A DNA stretch of 64,000 nucleotides, from contig NW_024753828.1 in the NCBI RefSeq assembly GCF_018991925.1, forward strand, positions 5,608,339 to 5,672,338, in the 5' to 3' direction. A program made the translations under genes and the position numbers. This DNA is from Homarus americanus. Its lineage: Eukaryota > Arthropoda > Malacostraca > Decapoda > Nephropidae. The notes beneath the pieces were generated by a model. It was not told the DNA's origin, ran no database searches, and worked only from the letters and a program-made list of their open reading frames with translations. Of the stretch, positions 53,924 through 64,000 are shown in pieces; position 1 is the first letter of the stretch, and each line of letters begins with the position of its first letter.

Positions 53924-55115
53924 AGAGTTAAGAAGAAAACCCAGAAATTCAAGGCTTGGGTTAGGTCAAACGATAAGCAGGACAGGAGGATGTATGCAAG
54001 AGCCAGGAACAAAGCAAAGTCAGAGTGTAGAAGGGCTGAAAAGGAGTTCCAGAGGCTGGTTGCAAGCGAGGTCAAGTGAAACCCAAAGGCGTTTTACTGC
54101 TATGCAAAGTCGAAATTAAAAACGTGAGTAGGAGTATCAGACCTGATGCTTGAAGATGGTAGTTATGCAGATTCTGACCAGGACAAAGCTGAGGCATTGA
54201 ACAGTTTCTTTTCCTCAGTATTCACAAGAGAGAATGTGATCAATCGTCCTGCGTCTGAGGACAGACGGTTCAACACAGTACTGACCCACAGTGTGTTCAC
54301 AGAAGGTTATAAGAAATAAACTGTCAAAGCTAAAGGTTCATAAGAGCCCCAGCCCTGACATGGTGCATCCCAGAGTGCAATGAGAGTTGTACAAGGAGCT
54401 TGCTGAGCCCCTGAAGATCCTGTTCTGGATGAGCAAAAGGTCCCCAGTGATTGGAAAACGGCTTCTGTAGTCCTATCTTCAAGAAGGGCGATCGTCACTC
54501 CACGAATAACTATAGACAGGTAAGCCTAACCAGCATAGTATATAAAGTACTTGAGAGCATTATAAGAGATAACATGATGCAACATCTACTACAAAACAAC
54601 CTTGTAAAGGATTCCCAACACAGTTTTATGCTGGGGCGCTCCTGCTTAACGCAATTACTCAGGTACTGGATGTTTGGACCCAAATTCTGGAACAGGGTGG
54701 TAATATCGACAATATATACCTAGATTTTGCCAAGGCTTCCGACAGCGTACCTCATGAATGGCTGAAAATTAAACTGAAAGGGTACGGGATAAGGGGAAAA
54801 GCCCTAGCGTGGATCGGAGATTTTCTCCTTGACCGCAAGAAGTGTGTGATGATTAATGGCACAAAATCATCCTGTGTACCCGTCACAAGCGGGGTACTAC
54901 AGGGCAGTGTATTGGGCACACTGTTGTTTGTTTGCTTCATGAATGGCACGCCTGACGCTGAACACTCCTCCATACAAATGTTTGCGGATGACGCCAAGTT
55001 ATTTCGGGAAACTAAAAACCAAGCAGACTGTGAAGAGCTGCAGAAGGATCTCTGTGAGCCTCAAGAATGGTCGAACAAATGGCTGATAACAGTATCGCGA
55101 AGTGTAAGAGGCTGC
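53924..55115 (+). pseudogene. Non-LTR retrotransposon reverse-transcriptase relic (CR1/jockey-type)
   Basis: In order: VKKKTQKFKAWVRSND ... YARARNKAKSECRRAEKEFQ (linker after the endonuclease), NPKAFYCYAKSKLKT, SFFSSVFTREN, VVPIFKKGDRHSTNNYRQVS, LTSIVYKVLESIIRDNMMQH, DFAKASDSVPHEWL, VTSGVLQGSVLGTLLF and the catalytic FADDAKLFRE. Several stops and frameshifts break it. The endonuclease domain is missing, the usual 5' truncation of such elements. Confidence 0.85.
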
Positions 55116-55299
55116 ACCTGGGACACCCCCCCCCCTCCAAAAAAATCAAATCATTGTCCGGTTACTGACCTGTGGGGAAACTGTCCCCGGCCGAAAATAG
55201 AACCTAGAACATAAAGTGAGAGACATGCGCGTGTCCGTGTGATCTTTTACCGTTTATTTCAGTCATTTGTCATTTCACCCCTTGCCAATCGAGGCGGTT

Positions 55300-55500
55300 G
55301 TTCCGTTCTGTTACTCTGTTATGAGTGTATCTGTCCTGTGTTAGCATAGGAGGAAACAGGGAGTACCCGGAGGAAACTTGTCATGATGTTTTGGTATGTA
55401 CTGTAGAGGTTGGATAACACCCTTCTCATGGCTGCCTCCCTGCAAACTCGAACCCATGACATGACTTGGAGAGACACGCCGTTACCGCTGTACTATAAAA
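55300..55500 (-). mobile_element. tRNA-derived SINE candidate
   Basis: The minus strand has a box-A-like TAGTACAGCGG (55495-55485) and a box-B-like GGTTCGAGTTT (55454-55444), 41 bp apart as in a tRNA gene. Downstream on that strand comes a conserved-looking GTTTCCTCCGGGTACTCCC segment of the kind seen in several marine invertebrate repeats. The 3' end was not defined. It lies about 550 bp upstream of the E2F start codon. Confidence 0.45.
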
Positions 55501-56055
55501 GTATTTCATCCTATTAATGAAAGTTTAAAACTCGTTGACGTAATAATTTGATTACTGGGCTTCGAGAACTAAGGCCGTTATGCGTGTAACGAGGCTAGTA
55601 ACTACATTAGTGTGTCAATAATTGAAAATTATGACAAAACTCTGGATTTAACTCCATCTAATGTACCGAAAGACCTGACTGACTGGAATATTGTTTAAAT
55701 TGCTCTAATTTTGTATGATCCTTTAAAAGATAGGTCTATTGAGTTAAGATGTTACGGCAGGTATATCATGTGGTGAGTTATTATATAAGTTTAACTCAAC
55801 TCAGAGATTTAAATTTCGAATCCACGCGGGTTAACCTAAGTTTTAAAAATGTTATCTAAACTGTTCAGAAATTAACTTTGTCTTTTGTTTCAGACACATA
55901 GCTTATGATAAACGTAACGCTTGTATGTGTTTAATCTAAATTAAAAAAATAAATAAATCTTTTTGTAACTATACCTTCAATGTTGTTGATATTAAAATCA
56001 ATGGGTCTTAGGGGACAGCAGTTGAAATATTATTGGAACAAAAACAAATACAGTC
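55501..56055 (+). promoter_or_regulatory. E2F upstream region / 5' UTR
   Basis: AT-rich sequence before the E2F ATG. A good acceptor (ttgtcttttgtttcag, ending 55893) suggests that the exon with the ATG may start at 55894 and that an upstream non-coding exon exists. I saw no clear TATA box or TTTSGCGC site. Confidence 0.3.
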
Positions 56056-63250
<7,195 letters not shown>

Positions 63251-64000
63251 GTATGTCCATTTGTTCTGTTGTCATCTGTACCTGAAGTTATGGTTAATGT
63301 TACAGTTAAGTATCTGTCAGCTGAAAAGTTTGGGACTGAGAGGCTTGTGTAAGATGGGTAATTACACAAGGTGGATATTACTGTGAACATGTGGCCAAGG
63401 AAAGCAATTGTGTCATCTTGATTATACGAGTACAGGTGTATTATTAGTTTCTGCAAGTAACTTACTTTATTTTTCTCTAACTCTCATTGTGTTTGGTTGT
63501 CTGTGATGAAAACTGTTCAACCGTGATTTTATGCTTTAAAAGAACATCCGACGTGGTAAATACCATGAGATTTGAATTATGTTTTTGTAATGGTAAACAT
63601 GAATTTCTGTCCAGTACAGTCCAGTCATCTCGAAAAGTCTGTGTCTCCTCCGAACTGAATTGGCATCGAATCAAAATGTGAGAATGCAGTGGTAGGTGTG
63701 CTGAGGCCATGAACTACATATTCTGTACCAGTGAACAGTCTTGGTTATAATGACCCTTACCAGAGGTTTAGAAAGTGGCAGGTAGACGGAAGTTTTGAGA
63801 CTATTGTGGAAGGAGAACACCGTACCAGAGAAAATGAATGATAGATAAGTCAGTTTTCCTTAATCCTGGCCACCGTGCACTGGGAAAGTCGTAAGTGCGG
63901 GTGGACGTAAGTCGAGTAGGCCGTAAGTTGGGGAGTGGCTGTATATACAATACAGGTAAAAGAAATAATTGTCCTAAGAGCAAATACGTAAAGGAAATAT
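63251..64000 (+). other. E2F intron 7 (partial) with MITE-like end
   Basis: No further exon was seen. Near the end, cgtaagtgcgggtggacgta agtcgagtag ... ccgtaagttggggagtggct g (63890-63941), followed by TA, looks like one end of a mariner-type MITE (CAGCCACTCCCCAACTTACG read on the minus strand) with repeated CGTAAGT words. Its other end was not found in the window. Confidence 0.45.

Overview
The window is intron-rich, AT-rich animal nuclear DNA. Long (TA)n and (CT)n microsatellites, minisatellites, several classes of decayed transposons and a very frequent TACTGTA/TACAGTA word point to an arthropod, most likely a decapod crustacean. That species guess rests on general character and was not tested by a search.

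Two protein-coding genes, both on the + strand, can be followed exon by exon. (1) Positions ~3359-43376 hold the 3' part of a p190-type RhoGAP gene (RhoGAPp190; vertebrate ARHGAP35/ARHGAP5). Thirteen exons join in phase into one open frame of 698 codons plus a stop. They encode the middle region, a charged helix and the whole C-terminal RhoGAP domain with its arginine finger. The N-terminal GTPase and FF-domain exons must lie upstream of the window; one further upstream exon (2705-2806) is possible. (2) Positions 56056-63250 hold the 5' part of an E2F4/5-type transcription factor gene. Seven exons encode the winged-helix DNA-binding domain, the coiled-coil/marked-box dimerization region and a linker with a polyalanine run and three SUMO-consensus motifs. 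The Rb-binding/transactivation end lies beyond the window.

The 12.7 kb between the genes (43.4-56.0 kb) and many introns are a transposon graveyard. They hold a Mutator-like (MULE) transposase relic inside a ~4.5 kb block bounded by ~160-bp inverted repeats, with an internally deleted Tc1-like element nested in that block. They also hold a DUF4817/mariner-like transposase pseudogene, three non-LTR reverse-transcriptase relics, two TTAA-flanked piggyBac-type MITEs (one cleanly inserted in a minisatellite), a TA-flanked MITE with multiple subterminal repeats, tRNA-like SINE candidates and a 5'-truncated 5S rRNA-derived sequence.

No bacterial-type operon, CRISPR array or intact autonomous transposon was seen. 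The parts most worth following are the MULE-like composite block, the two piggyBac MITE families, a possible second promoter in E2F intron 1, and the unusual C-terminus of the RhoGAP.
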